NCBI RefSeq assembly: GCF_002915175.1
Contig: NZ_NXEJ01000001.1
Location: 142,143-206,142 of the forward strand
Source of the DNA: Agrobacterium rosae
Lineage (GTDB): Bacteria; Pseudomonadota; Alphaproteobacteria; Rhizobiales; Rhizobiaceae
Direction of reading: 5' to 3'
DNA length: 64,000 nt
The position numbers and the translations under genes are program-made. The notes below the pieces were generated by a model that was not told where the DNA came from, did not search any database, and saw only the letters and a program-made list of their open reading frames with translations. This document shows, in pieces, positions 19,122 through 27,325 of the stretch; within the stretch, counting starts at the first letter, position 1, and every line of letters starts with the position of its first letter.

Positions 19122-19862
19122 TCAGTAGCCCGCCCGCCGAGCCGCCTTCACCTCCAGTATCGATAGCCCGCTATGGATCAACACGGCAAGTGCTCCGACA
19201 ATCAGACCACCTTGAAGAATGAAGGCGAGGTTGTTTGATTGCAGGCCGGCAATGATCACCTCACCCAGCGTTCTGGCTGCCACGGTTGATCCGATGGTGG
19301 CCGTTGACAGGCTGATGACGGCAGACAACCTGATCCCGGCCAGAATAGCCGGAAGCGCCAGCGGCAGTTCAACCCGCCATAAGCGCTGAAATCCGGTCAT
19401 GCCCACACCCCGTGCCGCTTCGACCACGGGTTGGGGTAGTGTCGTCAGGCCCGTCAGCGTGTTTTCGAAGATGGGTAGCAGTGCATAGAGAAAAAGCGCA
19501 ATCAGCGTCGGCTTTTGGCCGAAGCCCATAATCGGGACGGCCAGTGCCAGCACTGCGACCGGCGGAAAGGTCTGGCCAATATTGACGATACTGCGCGACA
19601 GCGGCAGGAATTCCTTGCCGAATGGTCTGGTCACCAGAATGGCGAGCGTTACGGCGATGACGATGGCGGCACCGGTCGCAATCGCGACCGTTCCAATGTG
19701 AGACAGCGTCAAAGACAAAAGATTCGCCTGAATATAGATGGCGGGGGCACCCGACTGAACCAAAGGCCTGAATAGTGGCTCAAAGACCTCCGGCCTCATG
19801 AGAAACACGATGAGCACGATGCTGAGCGCCGTCAGCAGAAAAGGTCCGGAGCGGATGGTCAT
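19122..19862 (-). CDS. Osmoprotectant ABC transporter permease (YehY/OpuCD-like)
   Basis: A 246-residue inner-membrane permease with five to six hydrophobic segments and the ABC docking loop VEAARGVGMTGFQRLWRVELPLALP near residue 145. It belongs to the quaternary-amine (glycine betaine/choline/carnitine) uptake class. Its start overlaps the ATPase stop by four bases, and it is the last of four genes: binding protein, permease, ATPase, permease. Two different permeases per set is the OpuB/OpuC/Yeh layout. Confidence 0.9.
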   Translation of the reverse strand: MTIRSGPFLLTALSIVLIVFLMRPEVFEPLFRPLVQSGAPAIYIQANLLSLTLSHIGTVAIATGAAIVIAVTLAILVTRPFGKEFLPLSRSIVNIGQTFPPVAVLALAVPIMGFGQKPTLIALFLYALLPIFENTLTGLTTLPQPVVEAARGVGMTGFQRLWRVELPLALPAILAGIRLSAVISLSTATIGSTVAARTLGEVIIAGLQSNNLAFILQGGLIVGALAVLIHSGLSILEVKAARRAGY

Positions 19863-20797
19863 AACCGGCCCGTCGCGTTTTGCAGCAGGGTTTCACGGCG
19901 AATGCGCCCCGCTTTCTGCCCGTCGGGCCCGGTCACGGGTAAAGCATCACATCCTGCCCATAGCATCGCAGACAGTGCATCGCGTTGACTTGTGGTCGCG
20001 GGCAAGGGTTCACCGTCCGCTTCACCCGGCTCGGTGATATCCCAAACCGTAGCGACAGACAGCAGCCGGAGGGGTCTTTCACGCTCGCCAATCATGGTGC
20101 GGACGAAATCTGTTGCCGGCTTCAGCACAAGATCTGCGGGCGGCCCGTACTGAACGATCTTGCCCCTGTCCATGACGGCAATTCTGTCAGCCAGATGAAA
20201 AGCCTCGTCCATATCATGCGTGACTAGGACGATCGTCACGCCGAGCTTTTTCTGGATGGTGAGCAGATCGTCCTGCGCCTTGGCACGGATAATGGGATCG
20301 AGCGCGCCAAAGGGTTCATCCATCAAAAGAATGTTGGGTTCTGCTGCCAGCGCCCGCGCAACGCCTACGCGCTGTTGCTGCCCGCCCGAGAGTTCGCTCG
20401 GAAACCGCTTGCCATAAAGCGAAGGATCGAGCTGAAAGAGTTGAAGGAGCTCCGACACTTTGGCATCTATCCTGTCCCGCTCCCAACCCAGCAATTCCGG
20501 GACTGTGGCGATGTTTTGCGCGACAGTGCGGTGAGGAAAAAGACCGTGCCCCTGAATGGCGTAACCGATGCTACGGCGAAGCTTGTGGCCGGGCATGTCC
20601 AGAATATTGTGTCCGTCAATGAGGATAGCGCCGGAGGATGGCTCGACCAGACGGTTGATCATGCGCAGCAGCGTGGTCTTCCCCGAACCGGATGTTCCCA
20701 CGATGACGGTGATGCTACGCGCCTCGATCGTCAGCGAAACATCATCCACCACGGTAACGCCATCATAGTTTTTGCTGAGATTTTGCACCTCAATCAT
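19859..20797 (-). CDS. Osmoprotectant ABC transporter ATP-binding protein (YehX/OpuCA-like)
   Basis: A 312-residue ABC ATPase. Walker A is VGTSGSGKTT near residue 36, with signature LSGGQQQRVGVARAL, Walker B LLMDEPFGALDP and H-loop VTHDMDEA. After residue 240 a single CBS-like segment remains (DALPVTGPDGQKAGRIRRE), as in OpuCA-type subunits that sense ionic strength. The start MIEVQNLSKNYDG at 20797 overlaps the preceding permease stop by four bases; longer in-frame readings run antiparallel-frame into the permease and are not real. Confidence 0.92.
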   Translation of the reverse strand: MIEVQNLSKNYDGVTVVDDVSLTIEARSITVIVGTSGSGKTTLLRMINRLVEPSSGAILIDGHNILDMPGHKLRRSIGYAIQGHGLFPHRTVAQNIATVPELLGWERDRIDAKVSELLQLFQLDPSLYGKRFPSELSGGQQQRVGVARALAAEPNILLMDEPFGALDPIIRAKAQDDLLTIQKKLGVTIVLVTHDMDEAFHLADRIAVMDRGKIVQYGPPADLVLKPATDFVRTMIGERERPLRLLSVATVWDITEPGEADGEPLPATTSQRDALSAMLWAGCDALPVTGPDGQKAGRIRRETLLQNATGRL

Positions 20798-21960
20798 GGG
20801 CGTCGTCCCCGTTTGAAAAGATCGCCCTCGATAAGAGCATCGAGCAGGATGGCTGCTGTGAAGCCGAGAATGACTGTCGGAATGGTACCAAGCAGCACGA
20901 GGTCCATCGCCGTTTGCCCGATACCCTGAAAGACAAAGACACCAAAACCACCTCCGCCGATCAGAGCGGCGATGGTGGCGAGTCCGATATTTTGTACGAG
21001 GACGATGCGAATGCCGGTCAGGATAATCGGTAGCGCCAACGGAAACTCGATTTTGAGGAGCCGTTGCCAGCTTTGCATGCCCAACCCCCGAGCAGCATCT
21101 GTCACGGAATTCGGCACACCTTCCAGCCCCACGACGGTGTTGGAAACGACTGGCAGAAGCGAATAGAGAAACAGCGCAACAAAAGCCGGTGCCATGCCGA
21201 TGCCGCGGATACCCATATCGGACGCCCCTGGAACATTGGCGGCGATCCACCCCAGAGGCCCAATCAGCAATCCGAAAAGCGCAATCGAAGGAATAGTCTG
21301 AACGATGTTGAGTGTGTTCAGTAAGCCTGCACGCAGTTTTTCGACCTTGTGACAGAGAACGCCCAGAGGAATTCCAATTGCAGACGCGGCAACCAGCGAA
21401 CCGATCGCCAGTTGCAGATGCCGCCACGCTTCCGTCCAGAATATATCAGCGCGAGCGGCATATTCCTTCATGACGGACAGGCCATTCCACTGACCGGACA
21501 GAATGATGCCTGTCGATATTGCAAGGGCCGCGAGGAGAAGCAGAACGCGCACATAGGGCTTGGGATCAAGCCTCGCGATCGTGTCCGTCACCATCAGGGC
21601 CAAGCCGGCAAACATCAGCCAGAAGCCGCTTGCCGGTGAAACCCGCGCATAAGTGTTGTCTGGGGGTGTCAGGTGAGATGCGGCGAGGCCGATCAGGACC
21701 ATCAGCGTACAGAGTGCGAGCAGCGATGCGGCAAGCTTCAGTTTTATGCCGACACGGAAGAAGGCAGCAATGGCTGCGATGAGAATGATTGCAATGAGTG
21801 TGTAAGAGGCGCTTGCCGGAAGCGCGTCCACTATACCACGCGCGTCGCCCTGCACGATGCGGTTTGCGCGGAACGTCACGAAGGGCAGCGCGGAAACCGC
21901 GTAAATCAGAATGCAGGCGATGACCACCCCGACCTTATCAGGCAGGATGGTCAAACGCAT
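20794..21960 (-). CDS. Osmoprotectant ABC transporter permease with N-terminal membrane extension (YehW-like)
   Basis: A 388-residue permease. The C-terminal 200 residues carry the ABC docking loop TDAARGLGMQSWQRLLKIEFPLALP. The first 170 residues add about five more membrane spans, as in YehW. I chose the ATG at 21960; a TTG at 21984 would add eight residues and has a weak AAGAG upstream, so the start is uncertain. It lies 34 bases after the binding-protein gene and overlaps the ATPase gene. Confidence 0.88.
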   Translation of the reverse strand: MRLTILPDKVGVVIACILIYAVSALPFVTFRANRIVQGDARGIVDALPASASYTLIAIILIAAIAAFFRVGIKLKLAASLLALCTLMVLIGLAASHLTPPDNTYARVSPASGFWLMFAGLALMVTDTIARLDPKPYVRVLLLLAALAISTGIILSGQWNGLSVMKEYAARADIFWTEAWRHLQLAIGSLVAASAIGIPLGVLCHKVEKLRAGLLNTLNIVQTIPSIALFGLLIGPLGWIAANVPGASDMGIRGIGMAPAFVALFLYSLLPVVSNTVVGLEGVPNSVTDAARGLGMQSWQRLLKIEFPLALPIILTGIRIVLVQNIGLATIAALIGGGGFGVFVFQGIGQTAMDLVLLGTIPTVILGFTAAILLDALIEGDLFKRGRRP

Positions 21961-21994
21961 TGGCTGATTGAGTGCGCGCTGCAAGTCGGCGCTC

Positions 21995-22906
21995 TTATTT
22001 CAAGAGGCCGCTTTTCGTCAGAAAGTCCGTGGCAACGGTTTTTGCCTGTTCGCCACCCACCTGTACCCGCGCGTTCAGCTCTTGAAGCGTCGCAAGATCG
22101 AGCTTCTCGAAGACTGGCTTCAATATCTGTTCGATATCAGGATGCTGCTTCAATACGTCTTCACGGATGATTGGTGCAGGCTGGTAGACCGGCTGCACGT
22201 TCTTGTCGTCTTCCAGCACGACGAGGCCAGAAGGGGCAATGCCGCCATCGGTGCCATAGACCATGGCTGCGTTGGCGTTGTTCGTCTGGTTGGCTGCGGC
22301 TGCAATGGTTGCCGCCGTATCACCGCCGGAAAGCGTGATCAGCTGCTCCGGTTTCAGCGTAAAGCCGTAGGTCTTTTGAAAGGCGGGAAGGGCTGCCGCG
22401 GAATTCACGAATTCCGATGATGCGGCGAGCACGATCTGTCCGCCGCCAGCGATGTATTCGCCGAGTTCGGTGAGCGTCTTTAGATTGTTCTTGTCGGCCA
22501 CATCCTTGCGAACCGCGATGCCCCAGGTGTTATTGGCGGGCGAAGGCGTCAACCAGATGATTTTGTTGGCGTCATAGTCGAGTGTCTTGGCTTCTTCATA
22601 GGCTTTGGCCGCGTCTTTCCATAAAGGGTCATTGGCTTTTTCGAAGAAGTAAGCGGCGTTACCCGTATATTCCGGGTAGATGTCGATTTCGCCAGCTGTG
22701 ATCGCCTTACGCACAACAGGTGTTGCGCCCAGCTGAATTCGGTCGGTGGTCTCGATATTGTTTTTGTTCAAGACAACAAGGATGATGTTGCCTAGAACAC
22801 TGCCTTCTGTGTCGATCTTGGACGAAACGACGACCTGTGCCTGCGCGATTGAGGCATAAAGGGCGAGTGCCAGTCCAGCACCGGCCAATTTGATAAAACG
22901 CTTCAT
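21995..22906 (-). CDS. Osmoprotectant ABC transporter substrate-binding protein (OsmF/YehZ-like)
   Basis: A 303-residue OpuAC-family periplasmic protein. The signal peptide is residues 1-24 (cleavage after AQA), with the start at 22906 supported by a GGAG ribosome site. The conserved segment VVRKAITAGEIDIYPEYTGNA is the ligand-domain hinge region of this family. It is the first gene of the four-gene importer. The ligand could be glycine betaine, choline, proline betaine or a related compound. Confidence 0.9.
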   Translation of the reverse strand: MKRFIKLAGAGLALALYASIAQAQVVVSSKIDTEGSVLGNIILVVLNKNNIETTDRIQLGATPVVRKAITAGEIDIYPEYTGNAAYFFEKANDPLWKDAAKAYEEAKTLDYDANKIIWLTPSPANNTWGIAVRKDVADKNNLKTLTELGEYIAGGGQIVLAASSEFVNSAAALPAFQKTYGFTLKPEQLITLSGGDTAATIAAAANQTNNANAAMVYGTDGGIAPSGLVVLEDDKNVQPVYQPAPIIREDVLKQHPDIEQILKPVFEKLDLATLQELNARVQVGGEQAKTVATDFLTKSGLLK

Positions 22907-23062
22907 CAACGATCTCCATTCAGCGAGAGGGTGGAGGGAAAGTCGTCCTCGTGTCGATGTCAGCGATTGTTTCCCCGGTCCGGTGGTCCTAACGAGAAGC
23001 AGGCCGAAAGAGTTGCATTCGAACCTCAATTTATGCGCAGATTCTCACGGAGGGGTTCTGGC

Positions 23063-24103
23063 TTAATCTGGTTTCCTGCGCGCGTCCTTGCCCATCACCA
23101 ATGGCATCAGCACCGAAAGAAACAACAGGCGCAAGACATGGTGGGAACCGACATAGGCGGTGTCGGCATGCATCATGACGGCCATAGCCGCCATGGTTTC
23201 CAGTCCTCCGGGTGCAAAGGCGATCATAACGGCATTAAGAGGTACACCGGTCAGCTTCGAAACGAGTATGGCGATAACCGAGGAAAGCAGCATGACGGCT
23301 ATGGTCACAACGCCGCCCGCCAGGAACGCCTTTCGCATGTCACGCACAGATGCGCGGGAAAAACGAGTGCCGATCAAGCTGCCGAGAATAATGTAAGTCG
23401 GTTGGCTGAGCCAGCTCGGCACGCCACCATTGGTCAAACCGGTGATGTGGATGCCGATCGACACAGCGACGCCGCCTAGGAGCAGTGCTGCCGGAAAGCG
23501 CCAGCGCATGAAAATCCAGCCGACTGCAAGCGACGCAAGAATGGTCATGCCTAAAACGACAGGACTTATCGGTGGCGACAGAATGATCGGTTCTATGCTG
23601 ATGAGGTCGAAATATTCAACGAGCAGCGGTACGGCGAGCGTCAGCGCCAACACGCGGACACTCTGAATGACGCTGACGGTTGCCAGATCGCTTTTTGTCT
23701 CGGCGGTGAGGCTGATGATGTAGCTGAGATGGCCGGGTGACGCGCCCAGCATCGCTGTCGTGCGATCATAGCCAAAACCATAGCGCAGAATCCAGAAGGC
23801 AATGTAGAGCAGCAGGACGACCGTAATCAGAACCGCCGCAAAACTCAGCGGCCATGTTCTGGCAGCGCCAATGACCTCCGGCGTCACGCTCGTTCCCATG
23901 GAAATGCCGACGACAACGAATGTGGCGTTTCGCAATAGGGGAGGGATCGACAGCTTCAAACCTGCCAGTCCGGCAAGGGTGACGGCAAGTGCCGGACCGC
24001 AAAGAAAAGGAGCGGGAAGACCAATGACGAAGGCGATGAGCGCGCCGATGCTGCCAATGATGATGGTCAGGATAAAGCTGTAAAGGTCTGGCTTGATGAT
24101 CAT
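23063..24103 (-). CDS. AbrB-type integral membrane protein (putative ammonia monooxygenase family)
   Basis: A 346-residue protein with about ten hydrophobic segments in two similar halves. It matches the proteobacterial family named for an AbrB duplication; despite database names it is neither a DNA-binding AbrB regulator nor an ammonia monooxygenase. The characteristic LGASPGHLSYIISL segment lies near residue 120, and FAPGGLETMAAMA in the second half. Transport is likely, the substrate unknown. It is a single gene between the osmoprotectant operon and rirA. Confidence 0.8.
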   Translation of the reverse strand: MIIKPDLYSFILTIIIGSIGALIAFVIGLPAPFLCGPALAVTLAGLAGLKLSIPPLLRNATFVVVGISMGTSVTPEVIGAARTWPLSFAAVLITVVLLLYIAFWILRYGFGYDRTTAMLGASPGHLSYIISLTAETKSDLATVSVIQSVRVLALTLAVPLLVEYFDLISIEPIILSPPISPVVLGMTILASLAVGWIFMRWRFPAALLLGGVAVSIGIHITGLTNGGVPSWLSQPTYIILGSLIGTRFSRASVRDMRKAFLAGGVVTIAVMLLSSVIAILVSKLTGVPLNAVMIAFAPGGLETMAAMAVMMHADTAYVGSHHVLRLLFLSVLMPLVMGKDARRKPD

Positions 24104-24190
24104 TGCGAATACGAAGGGAATCGGAACAGGCGGAATATCGGTTTGTGCGCCCTTTAATCAGCCGTGGTCAACGTAAGAGCAAAAAGAAAA

Positions 24191-24213
24191 ACCCGCAAAC
24201 GAGGTTTGCGGGT
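24191..24213 (-). terminator. rirA intrinsic terminator
   Basis: A perfect ten-base stem (24191-24200 with 24204-24213) with a three-base loop. On the minus strand it is followed by TTTTTC and more T residues, and it lies 23 bases beyond the rirA stop. Confidence 0.88.
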
Positions 24214-24236
24214 ATGACATTTTCAGTTCGTCAAGC

Positions 24237-24725
24237 TCAGGCTGCGGGGGCGGTTGCGGCAACCGCGACAGGTCGGCGCTTTGCCATGGTTTCTTCAAGG
24301 CCGAGTAGGAAGCTGATTTGTGGGCGTGCCTTGACCAGATCGTCGATCGAATACTGTGTCAAAACTTCGAAGAAGGCGTTGAGTGCCTTGCGTAGTGCAG
24401 AGTTCAATCCACAGCTATCAACAAGCGGGCACTCGACGGCACCATCTTCGAAACATTCCGCCATAGCAAAGCTGTCTTCGGTGACTTTGACGACATCGAA
24501 CAGGCTGATCTTGTCCGCTGGCTTACCAAGCTTGACACCGCCGTTGCGGCCACGCACGGTTTCCACAAGGCCAGCCTTGTTCAGCGGCTGAAGGATTTTA
24601 AACAGAAACAACTCAGAAACGCCATAAGCCTTGGCGATTTCGGGAATACGGCTGAGGTTGCCTTCGTTGGCAGCGCAATACATCAACATGCGAACGGCAT
24701 AATTGGTCTGTTTGGTCAAACGCAT
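24237..24725 (-). CDS. rirA: Rrf2-family iron-responsive regulator RirA
   Basis: A 162-residue Rrf2 winged-helix regulator. RirA binds an Fe-S cluster and represses iron-uptake genes in iron-replete rhizobia. The three cluster-ligand cysteines sit at residues 91, 99 and 105 (spacing C-x7-C-x5-C), exactly as in RirA, and the DNA-binding helix covers about residues 25-60. The N-terminus MRLTKQTNYAVRML is typical. It is divergent from fbpA. Its predicted promoter overlaps an Irr-box-like repeat, listed separately. Confidence 0.96.
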   Translation of the reverse strand: MRLTKQTNYAVRMLMYCAANEGNLSRIPEIAKAYGVSELFLFKILQPLNKAGLVETVRGRNGGVKLGKPADKISLFDVVKVTEDSFAMAECFEDGAVECPLVDSCGLNSALRKALNAFFEVLTQYSIDDLVKARPQISFLLGLEETMAKRRPVAVAATAPAA

Positions 24726-24754
24726 GCTGATCTCCTAATCCACTAATGTGGAGT

Positions 24755-24783
24755 CATATAGTCGCTTTTTCAGTTTAGAACAA
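24755..24783 (-). promoter_or_regulatory. Predicted rirA promoter
   Basis: On the minus strand, TTGTTC (24778-24783) and TATATG (24755-24760) are separated by 17 bases, ending 29 bases before the rirA ATG. A small palindrome (TCCAC/GTGGA, 24739-24752) lies at the expected start of the transcript. The -35 sits inside an Irr-box-like repeat. Prediction from spacing and sequence only. Confidence 0.45.
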
Positions 24784-24790
24784 TTCCAGA
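24774..24790. promoter_or_regulatory. Irr box (ICE)-like inverted repeat
   Basis: TTTAGAA-CAA-TTCCAGA resembles the rhizobial iron-control element TTTAGAA-N3-TTCTAAA: the left arm is perfect and the right arm differs at two of seven bases. It covers the predicted rirA -35, which fits repression of rirA by Irr in low iron. It is also 107 bases upstream of fbpA and could act on that gene. Confidence 0.5.
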
Positions 24791-24896
24791 AATAAAAAAT
24801 CTGACAAGATTTGTCGTTCGTAAAATTGCCCCGTTGACCGTCCATTCGATTCATGAACAAACAACTCAAGAATCGAACTTATCGGAGGCGTTTTCC

Positions 24897-25946
24897 ATGG
24901 CAAGCATGAAATCCGTGATTTATGCGATTGCGGCGGCATCGTTGGTTGCCAGTGGCGGAATGTCCACAGCTTTTGCGGGTGGCGAGGTCAATGTCTACTC
25001 CTATCGTCAGCCCGAGCTGATCCAGCCGCTGCTGGATGCCTTCACCAAGGAAACCGGCATCGAGGCCAATGTGCTGTTTTTGGACAAAGGGTTGGTGGAG
25101 CGCATTCAGGCGGAAGGCGTCAATTCTCCGGCAGATATTCTACTGACCGTAGATATCGCCCGCCTTGTCGAGGCCAAGGAAGGCAAGGTCACACAGCCTG
25201 TCCTCAACGATCCCGTTATCGAAAAGGACATACCGGCCAACCTTCGTGATCCTGAAGGCGAGTGGTTTGGCCTGACGACGCGCGGGCGTGTCGTCTACGC
25301 ATCGAAAGACCGTGTTAGCCAGAAGGATATTACCTATGAAGAGCTTGCCGATCCGAAATGGAAGGGCAAGATCTGCATCCGTGATGGTCAGCATTCCTAC
25401 AATATCGCGCTCTTTGCATCGATGATCGCCCATCATGGTGTGGATTATACCCGCACATGGCTGACGGCGCTCAAGAACAATCTGGCTCGCAAGCCCGATG
25501 GCACGGACCGCACCCAGGCGAAATCCATTTATTCCGGCGAGTGTGATATCGCGCTCGGCAACACCTATTATGTTGGCCTGATGCTGACCAACGAGCAGGA
25601 GCCAGAGGAAAAGGTCTGGGGCAACGCCGTTCGTGTGATCTTCCCCAATGCAAATGACCGGGGAACGCATGTGAATATCTCCGGCGTAGCGATGACGAAA
25701 TACGCGCCGAACAAGGAAAATGCCTTGAAGTTGATGGAATTTCTGGCGTCAGGCGAAGCGCAGGAAATCTACGCCAAGCAGGTTTTCGAATATCCGGTAA
25801 TTCCAGGCGGTCAGCCTTCGGAGGTGGTGAAGAACTTCGGGCCGATCAAGCCGGATACGCTATCGCTCACGGAAATCGCGGCTCACCGCAAGCAAGCGTC
25901 AGAACTGGTTGATGAAGTCGGCTTCAATGACGGTCCATCAAATTAG
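24897..25946 (+). CDS. Ferric-iron ABC transporter substrate-binding protein (FbpA/AfuA family)
   Basis: A 349-residue periplasmic protein with a signal peptide (residues 1-28, ending AFA-GG). The adjacent tyrosines Tyr224-Tyr225 in GNTYYVG are the Fe(III)-ligating pair of the FbpA family, and further Tyr/His ligands are plausible near the N-terminus (VNVYSYRQ). The start at 24897 has a GGAGG ribosome site six bases upstream. No permease or ATPase follows: the next gene is irr in the opposite direction. Its membrane partners must be encoded elsewhere. Its position beside rirA fits iron regulation. Confidence 0.9.
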   Translation: MASMKSVIYAIAAASLVASGGMSTAFAGGEVNVYSYRQPELIQPLLDAFTKETGIEANVLFLDKGLVERIQAEGVNSPADILLTVDIARLVEAKEGKVTQPVLNDPVIEKDIPANLRDPEGEWFGLTTRGRVVYASKDRVSQKDITYEELADPKWKGKICIRDGQHSYNIALFASMIAHHGVDYTRTWLTALKNNLARKPDGTDRTQAKSIYSGECDIALGNTYYVGLMLTNEQEPEEKVWGNAVRVIFPNANDRGTHVNISGVAMTKYAPNKENALKLMEFLASGEAQEIYAKQVFEYPVIPGGQPSEVVKNFGPIKPDTLSLTEIAAHRKQASELVDEVGFNDGPSN

Positions 25947-26008
25947 TCGCGTATCGAGCTTCAACGGCCGGTGTAAGTGCCGTCGTCAAGGCGGCACGAT
26001 CTCAGTGA

Positions 26009-26428
26009 TCAGCGACGTTTGCGCCGCAGGCGGATGACCACGTCGACATGGGCGATTTCCATGCCTTCTGGTGGCTCCGGCAGATTGCCGATCTGCAGGT
26101 TGTTGACGGGTATATCCAAGACCTCGTTTTCACCTTCAACAAAGAAGTGGTGATGATCGGAAACGTTGGTATCGAAATAGGTCTTTGCACCCTCGACCGC
26201 TAGAACGCGGATCAGGCCTGCCTCGGTAAACTGATGCAGCGTATTATATACTGTCGCCAGCGATACCGGCACATTTGCGCTCACGGCTTCGTCGTGCAGT
26301 TCTTCCACCGTCAGATGCCGGTCACCTTTGGCAAACAGAAGATCGCCAAGCGCCACGCGCTGGCGCGTGGGGCGCAAGCCGAAGCGGCGTAACCTTGTTC
26401 CAATATCCAGTGTGGCGTCAAATGCCAT
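26009..26428 (-). CDS. irr: Fur-family heme/iron response regulator Irr
   Basis: A 139-residue Fur-superfamily protein. Irr accumulates in low iron and binds ICE boxes. The winged-helix region (residues 10-80) includes VSLATVYNTLHQFTEAGLI, and the heme-sensing His triplet DHHHFF is at residues 92-94. The N-terminal heme regulatory Cys motif of Bradyrhizobium Irr is absent, as in other Rhizobiaceae. The usual Fur structural Cys pairs are also missing. The ATG at 26428 gives the family N-terminus MAFDATLDIG; it lacks a strong ribosome site. It is convergent with fbpA and divergent from fabA. Confidence 0.94.
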   Translation of the reverse strand: MAFDATLDIGTRLRRFGLRPTRQRVALGDLLFAKGDRHLTVEELHDEAVSANVPVSLATVYNTLHQFTEAGLIRVLAVEGAKTYFDTNVSDHHHFFVEGENEVLDIPVNNLQIGNLPEPPEGMEIAHVDVVIRLRRKRR

Positions 26429-26730
26429 AAGATGCGGCCCCAAAAGCGGTCAAATAAACTCAATTTAGAAAGCATATAACTTTTACGGGCAATGCATTCA
26501 ATAGTTTCCGGCATGGCAGCGGTGGCAATTGGCTGTAAAGCGGGCGTTTTTGCAATTTTCCTCTGGTTCAGGACTTACGCTTCCTGTATGCGGGCGCCAT
26601 GTTACGATAGGACTTTTGCCAGGAGCTTAAGTGGTTGAAGATGCAAGCTGCCCTTGTGGCGCTTCATTTTGAACCTAACTTGCTCTACAGAAGTCCTTTA
26701 AACACCAGTGAACGGGGAAGCGGAAACAAC
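26429..26730. other. irr-fabA divergent intergenic region
   Basis: 302 bases without a convincing gene. The irr-proximal part is AT-rich and holds the predicted irr promoter and an ICE half-site (TTTAGAA, 26464-26470). The fabA-proximal part holds a possible -10 (TACGAT near 26603) with only a weak -35. A leader of about 100 bases before fabA is likely. I see no terminator or riboswitch. Confidence 0.5.
26473..26501 (-). promoter_or_regulatory. Predicted irr promoter with adjacent ICE half-site
   Basis: On the minus strand TTGAAT (26496-26501) and TATATG (26473-26478) are 17 bases apart. The -10 hexamer is the same as that predicted for rirA. An ICE half-site TTCTAAA (26464-26470 on the plus strand as TTTAGAA) follows the -10 by two bases, where it could mediate autoregulation. 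The second arm is not recognisable. Confidence 0.45.
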
Positions 26731-27246
26731 ATGTCAACGAGGCAATCGAGCTACAATTACGAGGAAATTCTGTCTTGCGGACGTGGCGAACTGTTTGGCC
26801 CCGGCAATGCGCAGCTTCCTCTGCCTCCGATGCTCATGGTTCACCGCATCACCGAAATTTCGGAAACCGGCGGTGCCCACGACAAGGGTTTCATCCGCGC
26901 GGAGTATGACGTGTCGCCAGATGACTGGTATTTCCCTTGCCATTTTCAGGGTAACCCCATCATGCCGGGCTGCCTCGGCCTTGACGGCATGTGGCAGCTG
27001 ACAGGCTTTTTCCTCGGCTGGCTGGGCGAGCCAGGGCGCGGCATGGCGTTGTCCACCGGCGAAGTGAAGTTCAAGGGCATGGTTCGCCCTGAGACGAAGC
27101 TTTTGCAATACGGCATCGATTTCAAGCGCGTCATGCGTGGTCGTCTGGTTCTCGGCACTGCCGATGGCTGGCTGAAAGCCGATGGCGAAACCATTTATCA
27201 AGCGTCTGACCTGCGTGTCGGCCTGTCTAAAGAAAAGACCGCCTGA
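26731..27246 (+). CDS. fabA: 3-hydroxydecanoyl-ACP dehydratase/isomerase FabA
   Basis: A 171-residue hot-dog enzyme that dehydrates beta-hydroxydecanoyl-ACP and isomerises the product to cis-3-decenoyl-ACP, the branch point of anaerobic unsaturated fatty acid synthesis. The active-site His71 ([12 protein letters not shown]) and Asp85 (CLGLDGMWQ) are present. The start at 26731 gives the family N-terminus; upstream in-frame sequence has no similarity. It begins the fabA-fabB-fabI operon. Confidence 0.96.
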   Translation: MSTRQSSYNYEEILSCGRGELFGPGNAQLPLPPMLMVHRITEISETGGAHDKGFIRAEYDVSPDDWYFPCHFQGNPIMPGCLGLDGMWQLTGFFLGWLGEPGRGMALSTGEVKFKGMVRPETKLLQYGIDFKRVMRGRLVLGTADGWLKADGETIYQASDLRVGLSKEKTA

Positions 27247-27325
27247 TATTCGACGTTTGCCGTGCGGCGGTTTTTCCGCCACAGGGTAGATGCGTCATGC
27301 GGCAAACACAGAAAAGGTCAACTTT

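Noticed and set aside
20798..21427. In-frame N-terminal extension of the osmoprotectant ATPase
   Set aside because: The extra residues come from an alternative frame of the upstream permease gene and have biased composition; the ATG at 20797 with a four-base overlap is the natural start.
23063..24103. Reading the AbrB-type gene as a DNA-binding regulator or ammonia monooxygenase
   Set aside because: The protein is an integral membrane protein with about ten spans; those names are inherited annotation errors.
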